From: Gammaproteobacteria bacterium
GTDB taxonomy: Bacteria > Pseudomonadota > Gammaproteobacteria > Enterobacterales > Alteromonadaceae
Length of the DNA: 64,000 nucleotides
Reading direction: 5' to 3'
NCBI GenBank assembly: GCA_018222405.1
Contig: JAAFAI010000016.1
Coordinates: 1-64,000, forward strand
In this document: piece after piece, positions 63,079 to 64,000 of the stretch
How positions within the stretch are numbered: the stretch's first letter is position 1
Layout: the number at the start of each line of letters is the position of its first letter
Program-made: the position numbers and the translations under genes
The notes under the pieces: model-generated
Databases searched by the model: none
Seen by the model: only the letters and a program-made list of their open reading frames with translations
Told to the model about the DNA's origin: nothing

Positions 63079-63413
63079 TGTTACCCTTATCCAATGGGCG
63101 TATTTGGCTGTATACCGGTAATACGGATATGCGCAAACAGTTTGATGGGCTGGCGGCACTGGTACAGGGCAAACTGGGGATGCAAGCGCATTGTGGTGAC
63201 TGGTTTGTGTTTATCAATAAACGCCGTACCCAGCTCAAGGTGTTGTATTACTACCAGGGCGGTTATTGTTTGTGGAGTAAACGGTTAGAAAAAGGCACCT
63301 TCGCCAAAGTCACTGACGGTACAGCAAAAACACCATTAAACAGTGCTCAGTTACAGTGTTTGATTGATGGCATTTACTGGCAAAAAGACAAACAAAACAG
63401 GCGATTTAATTGA
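63078..63413 (+). CDS. tnpB: IS66 accessory protein TnpB
   Basis: A 111-residue protein with IWLYTGNTDMRKQFDGLAAL and DWFVFINKRRTQLKVLYYYQ, the conserved blocks of the IS66 Orf2/TnpB family. It is needed with TnpA for transposition, although its molecular role is unclear. It is intact and lies 23 bp before tnpC. Confidence 0.9.
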   Translation: MLPLSNGRIWLYTGNTDMRKQFDGLAALVQGKLGMQAHCGDWFVFINKRRTQLKVLYYYQGGYCLWSKRLEKGTFAKVTDGTAKTPLNSAQLQCLIDGIYWQKDKQNRRFN

Positions 63414-63436
63414 CTGATTTTGTTATAATTTACGCC

Positions 63437-64000
63437 ATGAAAACACATTCTATTAGTCACCTTTCACCGTCTGAAATTGAGGCTGCCTTTGCTCATCAAG
63501 CTGAGGAGATTGCGCAACTCAAGCATCAACTGGACTGGCTTAAACGCCAGTTGTTCGGGCGTAAGTCTGAAAAAGTGTTAGTGGATAATCCGGCGCAGAG
63601 CAGTTTGTTTGATGAGGGTGAGACACACGCCTTACCGGCAGACACCAAACCGGTGAAGGCCCATACCCGTTCCTCACAAAAGCAACGTCGCGACTCGGAT
63701 GTGAATGATGACGGCCTACGCTTTGATGAGACGGTGCCTCAGCTGATTATTGATGTGCCTGCGCCTGAGTTACAGGGGGCGGATGCCGACCAGTATGATG
63801 TCGTGGATATCAAAGAAACCCGTCGCTTAGCACAACAGCCCGGCAGTTATGTGGTACTGGTGTATCGTCGTCAGGTCGTGCGTCATAAAACCACGCAAAC
63901 CCTTAAGGATACCCCAGCCCCCATCAATGTACTGGAAGGCTGTTACTGCGATGTCTCACTACTCGCTGGGCTGATGGTGGATAAAGCGGTATATCACTTA
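63437..64000 (+). CDS. tnpC: IS66 transposase TnpC (5' part)
   Basis: An open frame starts at the ATG at 63437 and runs to the window edge (188 codons). It opens with a coiled-coil helix (EIAQLKHQLDWLKRQLFGRK, then SEKV), the signature start of IS66 transposases, and has a short Cys-containing stretch (EGCYCDVSLLAGLMVDKAVYHL) near the window edge, just before the DDE domain, which lies beyond. No stop is seen in this part. Confidence 0.9.
   Translation, partial: MKTHSISHLSPSEIEAAFAHQAEEIAQLKHQLDWLKRQLFGRKSEKVLVDNPAQSSLFDEGETHALPADTKPVKAHTRSSQKQRRDSDVNDDGLRFDETVPQLIIDVPAPELQGADADQYDVVDIKETRRLAQQPGSYVVLVYRRQVVRHKTTQTLKDTPAPINVLEGCYCDVSLLAGLMVDKAVYHL

Larger units (their letters stand above)
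41804..64000. mobile_element. integrative island in nrdB (right end outside window)
   Basis: From the nrdB break to the window end the DNA is AT-rich and carries a six-gene recombinase/helicase operon (41890-50290), a Shango-like defence operon (51041-57101), accessory nuclease, hydrolase and membrane-protein genes, dispersed repeats and an IS66-family insertion. No tRNA gene lies at the edge; the target is the 3' end of a protein gene. Whether all of it is one element or a nest of elements cannot be told without the right junction. Confidence 0.75.
62708..64000. mobile_element. IS66-family insertion sequence (left part)
   Basis: The left end reads GTAAGCGATCAATTTAGACC; GTAA at the tip is the IS66-family terminus. 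The gene order tnpA-tnpB-tnpC on one strand is also diagnostic. The 8 bp before the end, CAACGGAC (62700-62707), would be the target duplication if the usual 8 bp rule holds. The element continues beyond the window. Confidence 0.85.

Overview
The window looks like chromosome from a flagellated marine gammaproteobacterium, most likely of the Alteromonas type (Alteromonadales). This rests on family recognition, not on a search. The evidence is the conserved purN/purM – hda – arsC-like – bepA – perM – bcp – gcvR – dapA – bamC – purC block (same gene set and order as the E. coli 56-minute region, without upp and uraA), cmoAB, a long FadE acyl-CoA dehydrogenase, a sigma-28 flagellin promoter, and a PEP-CTERM-like secreted protein.

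Layout. 1-2.0 kb: short same-strand genes separated by attC-like recombination sites, i.e. the end of an integron cassette array or a stray cassette cluster. 2.0-7.7 kb: a run of small, AT-rich genes for membrane proteins and lipoproteins, including two paralogues. 7.7-12.4 kb (minus): a four-gene glucosylglycerate operon (glycerate 3-kinase, GpgS, GpgP, glucosylglycerate phosphorylase) that can make and recycle this compatible solute. 12.6-14.3 kb: cmoAB (tRNA wobble uridine modification). 14.5-18.6 kb: an orphan LuxR-type response regulator coupled to adenosine deaminase, then fadE. 18.8-35.4 kb: the conserved housekeeping block. 35.6-41.7 kb: an EamA transporter, a PEP-CTERM-like protein, a CadC-type TPR regulator, a flagellin with an unusual central domain behind a perfect sigma-28 -10 element, and a YfaE-type ferredoxin.

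At about 41.80 kb the chromosome is interrupted inside nrdB: only the last 24 codons of the ribonucleotide reductase beta subunit remain beside yfaE. What follows is an AT-rich island that runs off the right edge. Its first module is a tightly overlapping six-gene operon (three tyrosine recombinases, two small coiled-coil proteins and a RecD2-like helicase), probably its integration machinery. The second module is a three-gene set (TerB-N/TerB-C protein, DUF2791 ATPase, Lhr-like helicase) that matches the Shango anti-phage system. The third is an accessory zone with a PD-(D/E)xK-type nuclease gene, small minus-strand genes separated by attC-like sites, an alpha/beta hydrolase, three diverged copies of a noncoding repeat, and an Mrr-like nuclease gene broken by an IS66-family element whose transposase gene is cut by the window end.

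The most interesting part is the island: an integrative element that seems to target the 3' end of nrdB, moves by an unusual multi-recombinase/helicase operon, and carries phage defence.
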